DNA of 64,000 nt from Roseiarcus sp963775575 (GTDB lineage Bacteria; Pseudomonadota; Alphaproteobacteria; Rhizobiales; Beijerinckiaceae): positions 310,001 to 374,000 of the forward strand of contig CAVZJG010000003.1 in the NCBI GenBank assembly GCA_963775575.1, read 5' to 3'. The translations under genes and the position numbers were made by a program. The notes under the pieces were generated by a model. It worked only from the letters and a program-made list of their open reading frames with translations. It made no database searches and was not told the DNA's origin. Shown here piece after piece: positions 8,905-17,597 of this stretch. Every line of letters begins with the position of its first letter. The first letter of the stretch is position 1.

Positions 8905-10110
8905 ATGGCCGCGTCGAACGAAGCGCAAACCGGCAAACTCAAGATCGTTCACGTCTTTCGCGCGCCGCTCGGCGGCCTGTTCCGCCACGTCGTCGATCTG
9001 GCGGCCGAACAGAGCGCGCGCGGCTGCCAAGTCGGCATGTTTTTCGACGGCGACGCCCGTTGCCCGCGGGTCGAAGCCGCGTTGGCGCGCATTCCTGGCG
9101 GCCTCAAGCTCGGCGTCGCCATGGCGCCGATCCATCGCAACCCCGGATTTTCCGACATCGCGGCGATGGCGCGGTTCGTCGCCTGGCTCGGCAAGCTCAA
9201 GCCCGACGTCGTCCACGGCCACGGCTCCAAGGGCGGCGCCTACGCCCGCTTAAGCGGATGGCGAACGTTCGGCGGCGGGCCCATTCGCGCCTACACGCCT
9301 CACGGCGGCAGCTTCAACTACCGCGTCGGCTCGCCGCTGCACCGCGCCTACATGCTCGCCGAAAAGCTGATGGCGCCGATTACCGACGTCTTTCTGTTCG
9401 AGAGCGCCTATATCGCCGGCCGCTTCGATTTCTACGTCGGCGCCGCGAACGGCGTGCGCCGCGTCGTCGCCAACGGCATCGGACCGGCGGAATTCGAGCC
9501 CATCGCGCCCAATGAGGACGCCGCCGACCTGCTCTACGTCGGCGAATTGCGCGCCGCCAAGGGCATCGACACGCTGCTCGACGCGATCGCGCTGCTCGGC
9601 CGTTCGCGCGGCGCGGTTCCGCGCGCCGTGCTGGTCGGCTCGGGACCGGACCAGGCCGTGCTGACCCAGCGGGCCAAGCGCGACGGCGTGGCGCAATTCG
9701 TCTCCTTTGCCGGCCCAATGCCGGTTCGCGAAGCCTTCAAGCTCGGGCGCATTCTCGTCGTGCCGTCGCGCGCCGAATCGATGCCCTATGTCGTGCTCGA
9801 AGCGGCGGGGGCGCGCGTGCCGATGATCGCGACCAACGTCGGGGGAATTCCCGAAATCTACGGCCCCTTCAGCGACCGCCTCGGCCCGCCCGACGACGCC
9901 GAGAATCTGCGCCGGCGCATCGAGCGCGCGCTCGACGCGCCCGCGGATCGGCTGCGGCGCGAGGCGGCCGATCTCGCGTCCCACGTAGCCGAGCATTTCT
10001 CGATCCAGACCATGGTCAATTCGGTGATGGCCGGGTACGGCGAGGCGATCGCGCGACGCCGTCGTTCGCCCGTCGGCGCGCCGGCCGCGGCCGCGCCGTC
10101 GCAGCATTGA
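8905..10110 (+). CDS. GT4-family glycosyltransferase
   Basis: A 401-residue GT-B enzyme. The N-terminal half has KIVHVFRAPLGGLFRHVVDL and VVHGHGSKGGAYARL, typical of the acceptor domain. The C-terminal half has LLYVGELRAAKGIDTLLDA, VLVGSGPD and the nucleotide-sugar block VVPSRAESMPYVVLEAAGARVP around residues 285-310, with the E-x7-E pattern of retaining GT4 enzymes. It transfers a sugar from a nucleotide donor to the lipid-linked exopolysaccharide unit; the donor cannot be told from sequence. The ATG at 8905 is chosen because the family's conserved strand begins about 13 residues later. Co-directional with the export lipoprotein gene and the next two genes. Confidence 0.88.
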   Translation: MAASNEAQTGKLKIVHVFRAPLGGLFRHVVDLAAEQSARGCQVGMFFDGDARCPRVEAALARIPGGLKLGVAMAPIHRNPGFSDIAAMARFVAWLGKLKPDVVHGHGSKGGAYARLSGWRTFGGGPIRAYTPHGGSFNYRVGSPLHRAYMLAEKLMAPITDVFLFESAYIAGRFDFYVGAANGVRRVVANGIGPAEFEPIAPNEDAADLLYVGELRAAKGIDTLLDAIALLGRSRGAVPRAVLVGSGPDQAVLTQRAKRDGVAQFVSFAGPMPVREAFKLGRILVVPSRAESMPYVVLEAAGARVPMIATNVGGIPEIYGPFSDRLGPPDDAENLRRRIERALDAPADRLRREAADLASHVAEHFSIQTMVNSVMAGYGEAIARRRRSPVGAPAAAAPSQH

Positions 10111-10118
10111 GGCCGAGC

Positions 10119-11648
10119 ATGGCTGCGTTTTCGGCAAGAGACAAGCGGAAGGGCGCCGCTCCGGCCCGCAATCGCCAGCAAAGCGCCTCGCCCGCCAACG
10201 CCGCGGCGCTGCGCCAGCTCGCCGCCGAACGGCTGAGCCCCGTCTATTCGCGCGTCGTCATCGCCGGCGCGGCGCGGGCGATCGAATGCGCGCTGATCGC
10301 GCTGACCGGCATGGCGGTCTATTTCGCCTACGTCGTTCGCGACATCGGCCAGCAGCCGGGCTACTTTCCCCTCATCGTCGCCGTCGCCGCGCTTTCGATC
10401 GTCGCGTTTCAATCGCTGCAGAGTTACGCCGTGCCGGCGTTTCGCCGCCCGGCGCGACAAATGCTTCGCATCGCCGCCGGATGGACGCTGGTGTTCCTGA
10501 CCGTCTCCGCCGCGATGTTCTTTCTCAAGCTCGACGGCCTGGTGTCGCGCGTCTGGATGGCCGGGTGGTTCGCGCTCGGGCTCGGCGCGCTGGCGCTCGA
10601 GCGCGCGGTCCTCGCGCGCTTCATCGCCCAGCTCATGCGCTCCGGGCGTCTGCAACAGCGCGCCGTCATCGTCGGCGGCGGCGCGATCGGCGGCGAATTG
10701 TTGCGCGAACTCTCCAAGGGCGACGAGGCCGAGGTGCGCCTGCTCGGCGTCTTCGACGACCGCGGCGACCATCGCTCGCCCGACACGGTCGAGGGTTATC
10801 CCAAGCTCGGAAACGTCGACGATCTCGTCGAGTTCGCGCGCTCGACGCGCGTCGATCTGGTGATCTTCGCGCTGCCGATCACCGCCGAAGAGCGCATTCT
10901 GCAGATGCTGCGCAAGCTGTGGGTGCTGCCGATCGACATCCGCCTGGCGGCGCACGCCAACCGGCTGCGCTTCCGGCCGCGCTCCTATTCCTACGTCGGT
11001 CACGTGCCGGTGCTCGATCTGTTCGACAAGCCGATCGCCGACTGGGACATCGTCATCAAGGCGGGGTTCGACAGGATCGTGGGAGCGCTCGCCTTGATTG
11101 CGCTGTCGCCGGCGCTGGCGTTGACCGCGCTCGCCATCAAGCTCGATTCGCCGGGGCCGTTCTTGTTCAAGCAGAAGCGCTACGGCTTCAACAACGAGCT
11201 GATCGAAGTCTACAAGTTCCGCTCGATGTACGTCGACCAGCTCGACGCCTCCGCCGCCAAGCTGGTCACGCGCGACGACCCGCGCGTCACCCGCGTCGGC
11301 CGCTTCATCCGCAAGACCTCGCTCGACGAACTGCCGCAATTGTTCAACGTCGTCTTCAAGGGCGACCTTTCGCTGGTCGGCCCGCGCCCGCACGCCATTC
11401 ACGCCAAGGCGGCCGACCGCCACTACGACGAAGTCGTCGACGGCTATTTCGCCCGCCATCGCGTCAAGCCGGGCATCACCGGCTGGGCGCAGATCAACGG
11501 CTGGCGCGGCGAAACCGACACGCCGGAGAAGATCCAGCAGCGCGTCGAGCACGATCTCTATTACATCGAGAATTGGTCGATCCTACTCGATCTCTACATC
11601 CTCGCCGCCACGCCGGCCTCGCTGTTCAAGACCCAGAACGCGTTCTGA
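10119..11648 (+). CDS. Polyprenyl-phosphate sugar-1-phosphate transferase (WcaJ/ExoY type)
   Basis: A 509-residue initiating transferase. It has four or five N-terminal helices (residues about 45-165), a Rossmann-like middle domain (RAVIVGGGAIGGELLREL, near 185), and a C-terminal Bac_transf domain. That domain contains KAGFDRIVGALALIALSP, FKQKRYGFNNELIEVYKFRSM (a 21-residue block, only its family pattern noted), RKTSLDELPQLFNV, SLVGPRPHAIHA and KPGITGWAQINGWRGET. This is the undecaprenyl-phosphate glucose phosphotransferase arrangement: it loads the first sugar phosphate onto the lipid carrier at the inner membrane. ATG 10119 is used; it follows the GT4 gene by 8 bases. Confidence 0.92.
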   Translation: MAAFSARDKRKGAAPARNRQQSASPANAAALRQLAAERLSPVYSRVVIAGAARAIECALIALTGMAVYFAYVVRDIGQQPGYFPLIVAVAALSIVAFQSLQSYAVPAFRRPARQMLRIAAGWTLVFLTVSAAMFFLKLDGLVSRVWMAGWFALGLGALALERAVLARFIAQLMRSGRLQQRAVIVGGGAIGGELLRELSKGDEAEVRLLGVFDDRGDHRSPDTVEGYPKLGNVDDLVEFARSTRVDLVIFALPITAEERILQMLRKLWVLPIDIRLAAHANRLRFRPRSYSYVGHVPVLDLFDKPIADWDIVIKAGFDRIVGALALIALSPALALTALAIKLDSPGPFLFKQKRYGFNNELIEVYKFRSMYVDQLDASAAKLVTRDDPRVTRVGRFIRKTSLDELPQLFNVVFKGDLSLVGPRPHAIHAKAADRHYDEVVDGYFARHRVKPGITGWAQINGWRGETDTPEKIQQRVEHDLYYIENWSILLDLYILAATPASLFKTQNAF

Positions 11649-11652
11649 CGCG

Positions 11653-12921
11653 ATGAGCGCGCTCGCCCCGCCCCTCCGCAGCGAACCGCCGTCGAGCGCG
11701 CGGCTGACGGTGCGCACGGCGCCCCTCAAGCGCGCCGTCCTGTGGACGTTCGTGTTCTGCGGCGCCGTGGCGGCCATCGAGCCTTCGCCTTACGAATTCA
11801 TGTTCATCGTCGCGGCGCTGGCGCTGGGTCCGGGCGATCTGACGTTCGACCGGGCGATGATCCCGCTGATCGTCGGCTTCGCCGCGTTCAACGCCGGAGG
11901 CCTGCTGGCGCTGCCGCCCTTCGTCGCCGAGCGCGAAAGCGTCACCTTCGTCGCCATCTCGGTCTATATGGCTTTGACCGCGATCTTCTTCGCCGCGCTG
12001 ATCGCCAAGGCGCCGCTCGAGCGCATGCGCACGATCCGCTCCGGCTACGTCGCGGCCGGCGTATTCGCGGCGACGCTGGGCGTGCTCGGCTATTTCAACG
12101 TCGCAGGGCTCAGCGAGCACTTCACGCTCTACGCGGGCACCCGCGCCTCCGGGCCGTTCAAGGATCCCAACGTGTTCGGGCCGTTCCTGGCGCCGCCGAT
12201 CGTCTGGCTGACGCAGGATCTGCTGCTCCGGCGCGGCGCCGGGCTGCTGCGCGCCTTCGCGCCGCTGGCGCTGATGGCGTTCGGCGTATTGCTTAGCTTT
12301 TCGCGCGGCGCCTGGGGCGCGACGATCGCCTCCGTCGTCCTCATGGCGGCGCTGACCTTCGCGACGACGCCATCGCCGACTTTGCGCCGGCGCATTGTCA
12401 TGATCGCTGTCGTCGGCGCCTTCGTTTTCGCGTTGCTGTTGGTCGTCGCGCTGTCGATCCCGGCGGTCCACGACATCTTTCTCATGCGCGCCTCGCTGTC
12501 GCAGGAGTACGATCTCGGCGAGACCGGGCGCTTCGGCAGTCAGTTGCGATCATTGCCGATGTTGCTCGACCGACCGTTCGGTTTCGGCCCGCTGCAATAT
12601 CGCAATTTCTTCCCCGAGGATCCGCACGAGACCTACGTCAACGCGTTCGCGTCCTATGGGTGGTTCGGCGGACTGTCGTTCCTCGCGCTGACGGCGACGA
12701 CCATCTACGTCGGCTGGCGCCTCGTGCTGACGCGCTCGCCCTGCCAAAACGAGGCGATTGCGGTCTGGTCGTGCCTGTTCGTGCAGATGGCGCAGGGGTT
12801 CCAGATCGACACCGACCATTGGCGGCATCTGTTTCTGCTGTTCGGCGCGCTCTATGGCCTCGCGGCGGCGGAGCGACGTCGTCGCGCCGGCGCGCAACCT
12901 CAGCGCCGCGCGATCGTGTAG
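11653..12921 (+). CDS. O-antigen ligase/Wzy-like polysaccharide polymerase
   Basis: A 422-residue membrane protein with about ten hydrophobic segments. A larger loop near the middle precedes the Wzy_C signature LLSFSRGAWGA (about residue 215) and GPLQYRNFFPEDPHETYVNAF (about 310), which is typical of ExoQ/Wzy/WaaL proteins. It probably polymerises repeat units in the periplasm or ligates them. It starts 4 bases after the initiating transferase gene, so the GT4, transferase and polymerase genes form one transcription unit. Its last 22 bases overlap the convergent methyltransferase gene tail to tail. Confidence 0.85.
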   Translation: MSALAPPLRSEPPSSARLTVRTAPLKRAVLWTFVFCGAVAAIEPSPYEFMFIVAALALGPGDLTFDRAMIPLIVGFAAFNAGGLLALPPFVAERESVTFVAISVYMALTAIFFAALIAKAPLERMRTIRSGYVAAGVFAATLGVLGYFNVAGLSEHFTLYAGTRASGPFKDPNVFGPFLAPPIVWLTQDLLLRRGAGLLRAFAPLALMAFGVLLSFSRGAWGATIASVVLMAALTFATTPSPTLRRRIVMIAVVGAFVFALLLVVALSIPAVHDIFLMRASLSQEYDLGETGRFGSQLRSLPMLLDRPFGFGPLQYRNFFPEDPHETYVNAFASYGWFGGLSFLALTATTIYVGWRLVLTRSPCQNEAIAVWSCLFVQMAQGFQIDTDHWRHLFLLFGALYGLAAAERRRRAGAQPQRRAIV

Positions 12922-13751
12922 GCGTAGCTCGTCATCACGCGCCAGTCGCGCCTCTCGGCGAGGTCGGCGACCGCCGCCTCGAGTTCGCGCAGGCCGGGAA
13001 TATGCCGGAAGTAGCGATCCCCCCAAAACGGCGCCACCAGCACCGACGAGAACCCGCTGCGCCGCAAGATCGGCTCGACGCGCGTGGGATCGCCGAAGCA
13101 CATTTCGTAGCGGGCGGGGAACTTCGGATAATCGCCTTGGTGACGGTCGGGGAAGAAGAACCGCAGAACGCGCGCGGTGAGCGCCTCGGGCGCCAGCCGA
13201 TTGATGACGAACGGCGGCGCATAGAGCGTCGGATGGAAGGCGAGCGCGACGCCGCCGGGCGCGAGCAGCGCGCACACGTTGCGCCAGGCGCGCGGCGCAT
13301 CGTGAACGTGCTCGAACACCATGCGCGAAACGACGAGGTCGAAACGCCCGGCCAGCCTCGGGTCGAAATCGCCCGCGACGTCGAATTGCGCGGTCTGGAA
13401 GGAGGCGGGCGCCAGCGCCAATTCGCCGGCGTCGATGTCGTTGACCGTGAGCGCGACGCCGGCCTCTTCGGCCTCGCTCGGCGTCAGCAACGGCCCTCTG
13501 CCGCCGCCGACCTCCAGCAGCCGAACCTTGCCGCCCTCATGCCGGCCGCTGCGGCGGCAGGCGTCGACGAAGGCGAGGACGCTGGCGCGGTAATTGTCCC
13601 AGGCCCACAGCTCGCGGCTGTCGTAGCCGAGGCGGCGCAACGGTTCGGCGAGAAACGGCGACGGCGCGAGGCGTCGCTCGATTCGTTCGCGCCGCTCGTC
13701 GCCGAAATCGGTCGATGTCGTCGCCAGTTGGCTTGCGATATCCATGGTCAT
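12900..13751 (-). CDS. Class I SAM-dependent methyltransferase
   Basis: A 283-residue protein. The SAM-binding motif I is VRLLEVGGGRGPLLTP (about residue 78), the acidic end of strand 2 is LTVNDIDAG, and motif IV lies at FDLVVSRMVFEHVHDAPRAW, the usual H-x-D-x-P arrangement of methyltransferase_11/23. A late NRLAPEALTARVLRFFFPDR segment suggests an acceptor-binding insert. Methyl transfer to a sugar or lipid of the polysaccharide pathway is plausible from location only. GAGGAGG lies 4 bases before ATG 13751 and 10 before ATG 13745, so either may be used. The 3' ends of this gene and the Wzy-like gene overlap. Confidence 0.82.
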   Translation of the reverse strand: MTMDIASQLATTSTDFGDERRERIERRLAPSPFLAEPLRRLGYDSRELWAWDNYRASVLAFVDACRRSGRHEGGKVRLLEVGGGRGPLLTPSEAEEAGVALTVNDIDAGELALAPASFQTAQFDVAGDFDPRLAGRFDLVVSRMVFEHVHDAPRAWRNVCALLAPGGVALAFHPTLYAPPFVINRLAPEALTARVLRFFFPDRHQGDYPKFPARYEMCFGDPTRVEPILRRSGFSSVLVAPFWGDRYFRHIPGLRELEAAVADLAERRDWRVMTSYAYTIARR

Positions 13752-13821
13752 CTCGCCTCCTCGTGCGCGGCGAACGATCGGTTAAGCGACCGCGCCAGAC
13801 AAGAAGTTGCGCAAAGTAACC

Positions 13822-14694
13822 TTACCCCAGGGCGCCCGCCTCGAACGCCAGCGCCGCTCCCATCGCCGCCCCGGCGCCGACGATCAGCGCGCCGCCGCGC
13901 TGGCGAAAAGCGGCGCCGCCGGCTTCCAGCAGCGCCCGCGTCGCCGCGAGGTCGGCGACCGCGACCCGCGCCAGCGCGAAGGGCGGCCCCGCCTCGCCGA
14001 TCACCGCGGCGCCGTAGCGCTCGGCGAGCGCCGCGCGTGGGCGGCATTCGATCAGCGCGCCGTCGGCCTCGACGACGAACCCCTCGCCGTCGCGCCGCGC
14101 GGCGCCGGCGCCGACGAAACGGCGCAAGAATTCGGCCGCCTCGCGCGGGTCGTCGTGCGCGATGACGAGCCCTGCGATTCCCCTCGCGCCGTTGGGATGG
14201 ACCTGCGCGGCGCGGCTCCAGAAATTCTCGGGGAAGCGCTGCTGGCAGACGAAGAAGCCGGCCTCGGGCAGCGCGGGACAAGCCGCGAAGGCGAGCGAGA
14301 ACGCGACGTCGACCTCGCCGCCGTCGGGCCGGCGCGCCGTGCGGGCGAAATCGAAGCGGGAAAAATCGCCGAGCCCGTCGGCCTTGAAGCGCCGACGGTC
14401 CGCTTCCGCGTCGTGCGAGCGCAGGGCCAGCATCGCCAGCCCCTCGCGCCGCGCCAGAAACGAGGCGACGAAGCCGGCGAAGGAAAAGACGCCGGGCTCG
14501 GATGCCGGCGCGACGAACCCCTCGCCCAGCCCGATCAGCTCGAGAAAGGCGCCGTCGAACTGAACGATATGGTTCTCCGTGCCCCAGGGATGGCGGTTGC
14601 GCGCCCCGACCTGAAAGCCGAGGCGGCGATAGAACTCGGCCTGCGCCCTCAGATCGCGCGCGGGGATGACGAGATGATCGATGGCGCGCGGCAT
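13822..14694 (-). CDS. VOC (glyoxalase-like) family protein
   Basis: A 290-residue protein starting at MPRAIDHLVIPARDL. It contains YRRLGFQVGARNRHPWGTEN and VQFDGAFLELIG, the hallmark of the Glyoxalase_3-like subgroup of the vicinal-oxygen-chelate superfamily. A second half begins near residue 165 (GIAGLVIAHDDPREAAEFL), so the protein has two tandem VOC modules. Family members bind a metal and act on varied small molecules, and no substrate can be assigned. The ATG at 14694 is preferred to an upstream start at 14793, which adds an unconserved leader. Confidence 0.75.
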   Translation of the reverse strand: MPRAIDHLVIPARDLRAQAEFYRRLGFQVGARNRHPWGTENHIVQFDGAFLELIGLGEGFVAPASEPGVFSFAGFVASFLARREGLAMLALRSHDAEADRRRFKADGLGDFSRFDFARTARRPDGGEVDVAFSLAFAACPALPEAGFFVCQQRFPENFWSRAAQVHPNGARGIAGLVIAHDDPREAAEFLRRFVGAGAARRDGEGFVVEADGALIECRPRAALAERYGAAVIGEAGPPFALARVAVADLAATRALLEAGGAAFRQRGGALIVGAGAAMGAALAFEAGALG

Positions 14695-14758
14695 TGACAA
14701 GTCGACGGGTTGCGAGAGCGGCGACGGGCCGCAAATTGCGTGAAAGCCAACCGGCTGC

Positions 14759-14971
14759 TCAGGCGCTCTTCCCTCGTAGCGCGTCCAAGGCAACGACGGC
14801 GCCTGTGTCGGCGATCTCTCGACGGCGCCGACGCAATTCTTCGAGGAATTCGGGTTTCGGTTCCCCTTCGTCGTCTTCGCTGGCGGCCAGGAGCACGAGA
14901 TAGTCCTGCTCGGGCAGCACGACGAGCCGATCGCTGGAACGCGTCACGATGATCTGAACCGTCTTGTTCAT
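14759..14971 (-). CDS. Antitoxin-like protein next to a decayed RelE gene
   Basis: A 70-residue protein from ATG 14971. The first 30 residues (MNKTVQIIVTRSSDRLVVLP followed by EQDYLVLLAA) match the start of antitoxins encoded just after RelE-like toxins. Those relatives usually carry an additional DNA-binding helix-turn-helix, which is absent here; the protein ends in an acidic/basic helix (FLEELRRRRREIAD). It is therefore either a short antitoxin or a truncated one. It follows directly after the conserved part of the RelE-like reading frame on the same strand. Confidence 0.5.
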   Translation of the reverse strand: MNKTVQIIVTRSSDRLVVLPEQDYLVLLAASEDDEGEPKPEFLEELRRRRREIADTGAVVALDALRGKSA

Positions 14972-14984
14972 CTCGCGACTCCGA

Positions 14985-15218
14985 TCGATAAACTTCTCTT
15001 CGATGGGCGATGGCCAAAACGATGATCTCGCCGACGTGAGCGTCAAATATGATGCGCCAGTCCCCGACGCGCGAGCGCATCGCCGCGTCGCCCTTCAACC
15101 GCTTAACCTGGTTTCGAAGGGCAAGCGGGTCGAGAGCAAGTTGATCGAGCGCCTTCTCGATCCTCCGCGGCGCCGTCGAATCCGGGGCGTCGAACTCTCG
15201 CGCCGCTTCCGGCGCCAA
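14985..15218 (-). pseudogene. RelE/ParE-type toxin remnant without proper start or stop
   Basis: The frame reads LAPEAAREFDAPDSTAPRR, then EKALDQLALDPLALRNQVKR and VGDWRIIFDAHVGEIIVLAI, and ends in HRREVYR, a full RelE/ParE core. No ATG or GTG lies between the in-frame stop of the aminotransferase gene (15240-15242) and this core; only a TTG at 15218 is available. After HRREVYR, where relatives stop, the frame stays open to 14649, through the antitoxin gene. Shifting one frame at that point would give a TGA overlapping the antitoxin ATG. I read it as a decayed toxin, or a frame-damaged one. Confidence 0.55.
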
Positions 15219-15239
15219 GACGATCGTCCAAGCGGCGCG

Positions 15240-16457
15240 TCACGCCGGCTGCTTCAGCTTCACTACGTTGTGCAGCGTCGCGTCGGCGCTTTCGAAGAAG
15301 CGCTTGACGCCGCGCGCGGCCTGGCGGATGCGCTGCTCGTTCTCCACCAGCGCCAGGCGCACGTAATCGTCGCCGTGCTCGCCGAACCCGATGCCCGGCG
15401 AGACGGCGACGTCGGCCTTTTCGATCAGCAGTCTGGAGAATTCGAGGCTGCCCAGGTGGCGGAATTTCTCCGGCACCCGGGTCCACGCGAACATCGAGGC
15501 GCGCGGCGGATCGATCGGCCAGCCGGCGGCGGAAAAGCTCTCCACCAGCACGTCGCGCCGGCGCTTGTAGGTCGCGCGCATCTCCTTGATGCAATCGTCG
15601 GGGCCGTTCAGCGCCGCCGCGGCGGCCACCTGGACCGGCGTAAAGGCCCCATAGTCGAGATAGGACTTGACCCGCGCCAGCGCGGCGATCAGGCGCTCGT
15701 TGCCGACCGCGAACCCGATGCGCCAGCCGGGCATCGAGAAGGTCTTCGACATCGAGGTGAACTCGACGGCGACGTCGACGGCGCCCGGCGCCTGCAGCAC
15801 CGATGGCGGCGGCTCGTCGTCGAAATAGACTTCGGCGTAGGCGAGATCGGAGAGAACGAAAATCTCGTGCCGCTTGGCGAACAGAACGAGGTCTTTGTAG
15901 AAGTCGAGCGAGGCGACCATCGCCGTCGGATTGGAGGGATAGCAGACGACCACCGCGATCGGCTTGGGGATGGAATGGATCAGCGCCCGCTCCAGCGCGA
16001 CGAAGTAGTCCGGCGTCGGCTCGGCCGGCACCGAGCGGATCACGCCGCCCGCCATCAGGAAGCCGAAGGCGTGAATGGGATAGGAAGGGTTGGGCCCGAG
16101 CACCACGTCGCCGGGCGCGGTGATCGCCTGCGCCATGTTGGCGAAGCCCTCTTTCGAGCCGAGCGTCACCACGACCTGCGTGTCGGGATTGAGCTTGACG
16201 CCGAATCGCCGCGCGTAATAGGCCGCCTGCGCGCGCCGCAAGCCCGGGATGCCCCTGGAGGCCGAATAGCGGTCGGTGTGCGGCTTGCCGACCGTCTCGA
16301 CCAGCTTGTCGATGATGTGCTTGGGCGCCGGCAGGTCCGGGTTGCCCATGCCGAGGTCGATGATGTCCGCCCCGGCGGCGCGGGCCTTGGCCTTGAGCTG
16401 ATTGACCTGCTCGAAGACGTAAGGCGGCAGGCGCCGCACGCGGTGGAATTCGGACAT
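15240..16457 (-). CDS. PLP aminotransferase, LL-DAP/AlaC-like
   Basis: A 405-residue fold-type I aminotransferase. It shows DIIDLGMGNPDLPAPKHI near the N-terminus, TLGSKEGFANMAQAI (about residue 100), CYPSNPTAMVASLDFY (about 170), and the PLP lysine in SMSKTFSMPGWRIGFAVG (about 235). This is the LL-diaminopimelate aminotransferase/AlaC branch. Many alphaproteobacterial members are annotated as such and work on alanine, glutamate or diaminopimelate-type substrates, so the exact reaction is open. Start ATG 16457, MSEFHRVRRLPPYVF, matches relatives. Downstream on the same strand are the RelE-like remnant and its antitoxin. Confidence 0.85.
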   Translation of the reverse strand: MSEFHRVRRLPPYVFEQVNQLKAKARAAGADIIDLGMGNPDLPAPKHIIDKLVETVGKPHTDRYSASRGIPGLRRAQAAYYARRFGVKLNPDTQVVVTLGSKEGFANMAQAITAPGDVVLGPNPSYPIHAFGFLMAGGVIRSVPAEPTPDYFVALERALIHSIPKPIAVVVCYPSNPTAMVASLDFYKDLVLFAKRHEIFVLSDLAYAEVYFDDEPPPSVLQAPGAVDVAVEFTSMSKTFSMPGWRIGFAVGNERLIAALARVKSYLDYGAFTPVQVAAAAALNGPDDCIKEMRATYKRRRDVLVESFSAAGWPIDPPRASMFAWTRVPEKFRHLGSLEFSRLLIEKADVAVSPGIGFGEHGDDYVRLALVENEQRIRQAARGVKRFFESADATLHNVVKLKQPA

Positions 16458-16544
16458 CGCGAAAATTCTCCTTCCCGTGAACGCCGGCGCCGACGGCGCC
16501 GGGACGTCGCCACTGTTAGCATCGCCGACGAGCGCGCCGCAAAC

Positions 16545-16955
16545 CTAAAGCGCCGGCAAGAGGCCGCCGGCGGCCCGCTTGGTCTTCGATTTGTCCTTTT
16601 TCGCCGCGGCGGCCTCGGCGACGGCCTTGGCGGAGGGCGGATAGGCCGCGCGCAAAGCTTCGTGGCGCTTGCCCACGGCGGCGAGGTCGCGGTCCAGCTC
16701 CTCCAGTTCCTTGTCGGTCTTGGCCTTCCCCGGCGGCTCGTCGGGCGTCGCGAACGCCGGGATCGAGTCCGGCGGCTGCGCGGGGCGCGACCGCACCACG
16801 AAATCGGGAGGCTCGTCGGGGTCGGTGACGATGCCGGCGCCTTTCATCAGCGCGCGAAGCGGCGAGTTGGGCGGCGTCGCGTCCTGCGCCCGCGCGCCGG
16901 AGGCGGCGAAGGCGGCCAGCAGCGTCGCGACGAAGATCGCCGGCGTCGTTCGCAT
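16545..16955 (-). CDS. Small exported protein of unknown function
   Basis: A 136-residue protein. Residues 1-24 (MRTTPAIFVATLLAAFAASG, then ARA) form a signal peptide with a likely cut before QDA. The mature part is proline-rich, then a charged helix (TDKELEELDRDLAAVGKRHEAL), and a lysine/alanine-rich tail (AAAAKKDKSKTKRAAGG). I do not recognise the family. An in-frame ATG 27 bases upstream would put charged residues before the signal peptide, so ATG 16955 is preferred. It precedes the aminotransferase gene on the same strand, about 90 bases away. Confidence 0.5.
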   Translation of the reverse strand: MRTTPAIFVATLLAAFAASGARAQDATPPNSPLRALMKGAGIVTDPDEPPDFVVRSRPAQPPDSIPAFATPDEPPGKAKTDKELEELDRDLAAVGKRHEALRAAYPPSAKAVAEAAAAKKDKSKTKRAAGGLLPAL

Positions 16956-17355
16956 GCCTTCGCGCCCGTCTCCGTTCGTCATCGAAAAGCCGCCGCAACC
17001 CGTTGGTCTCGACGCGCCTCGGCGCTGCGCCGCGCACGCCTCGTCAACAGGAACTAACGTATAGCCTGCGAGCAGGTTACCGGCATATTGTGTCGGAAAC
17101 GGGACTTGAAGACGCGAGCGCCCCCTGATCAGGAAACGCATGCCCAGGAAATCTCCGGATCGTCCAACCAAACGCGCGCGCCCGCTTCTCAGGGCCTCGG
17201 CGAACGACTTGCTTTCGTCGCCGGCCGAGCAGCCGGCGAGCGCGCGCCCTCCCTTCCGCCAAGCGAGCCCGGCGCCGGCGGTCGCGCCGGAAAAGGAGGC
17301 CGAGCCCGCGCCGGCGGACGGAATGTCTCGGCAACGGTAGCCCGCGAGGCGTTTA
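16956..17355. other. Intergenic stretch with a doubtful small ORF
   Basis: No recognisable gene. One small plus-strand ORF (17140-17340, 66 codons, basic and proline/alanine-rich, beginning MPRKSPDRPTKRARP) has an AGGAAA 4 bases before its ATG. Its composition is that of GC-rich random sequence, and it ends 15 bases before the DUF4160 start. I do not call it a gene. Confidence 0.4.
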
Positions 17356-17597
17356 ATGCCCACGATTGTTCGATTGAAGGAACTTCGGTTTTTTTTTACA
17401 GTCTCGAAAACAGCGAGCCGCCGCACGTCCACGTGGAAAGCGGCGACAAGACGGCCAAGTTCTGGCTCGACCCAGTGGAACTGGCTCGTTCCAATGGTTT
17501 CCGCCCGCAGGAATTGACCCGATTGCGGGCGACCGTTATCGAACGTCGATACGAATTCTTGGAGGCTTGGCATGCCCATTTCGATCGCTCGGCTTAG
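17356..17597 (+). pseudogene. DUF4160 protein, frame broken in a poly-T run
   Basis: ATG 17356 begins MPTIVRLKELRFF, the DUF4160 start. The sequence then meets nine consecutive T (17389-17397) and the frame is lost. One frame over it continues FFYSLENSEPPHVHVESGD, AKFWLDPVELARSNGF and FLEAWHAHFDRSA, the complete family core with its H-V-H motif. Ten T would restore RFFFYSLEN, the expected sequence. So this is a 1-base contraction of a homopolymer: real inactivation, phase variation, transcriptional slippage or a sequencing error. DUF4160 proteins are small (about 80 residues) and usually encoded just before a DUF2442 gene, as here (26-base overlap). They are suspected TA toxins. Confidence 0.75.

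Noticed and set aside
17140..17340. Small ORF MPRKSPDRPTKRARP with a possible ribosome-binding site
   Set aside because: Low-complexity proline/alanine/arginine content and no recognisable relative; cannot be told from chance in GC-rich DNA.
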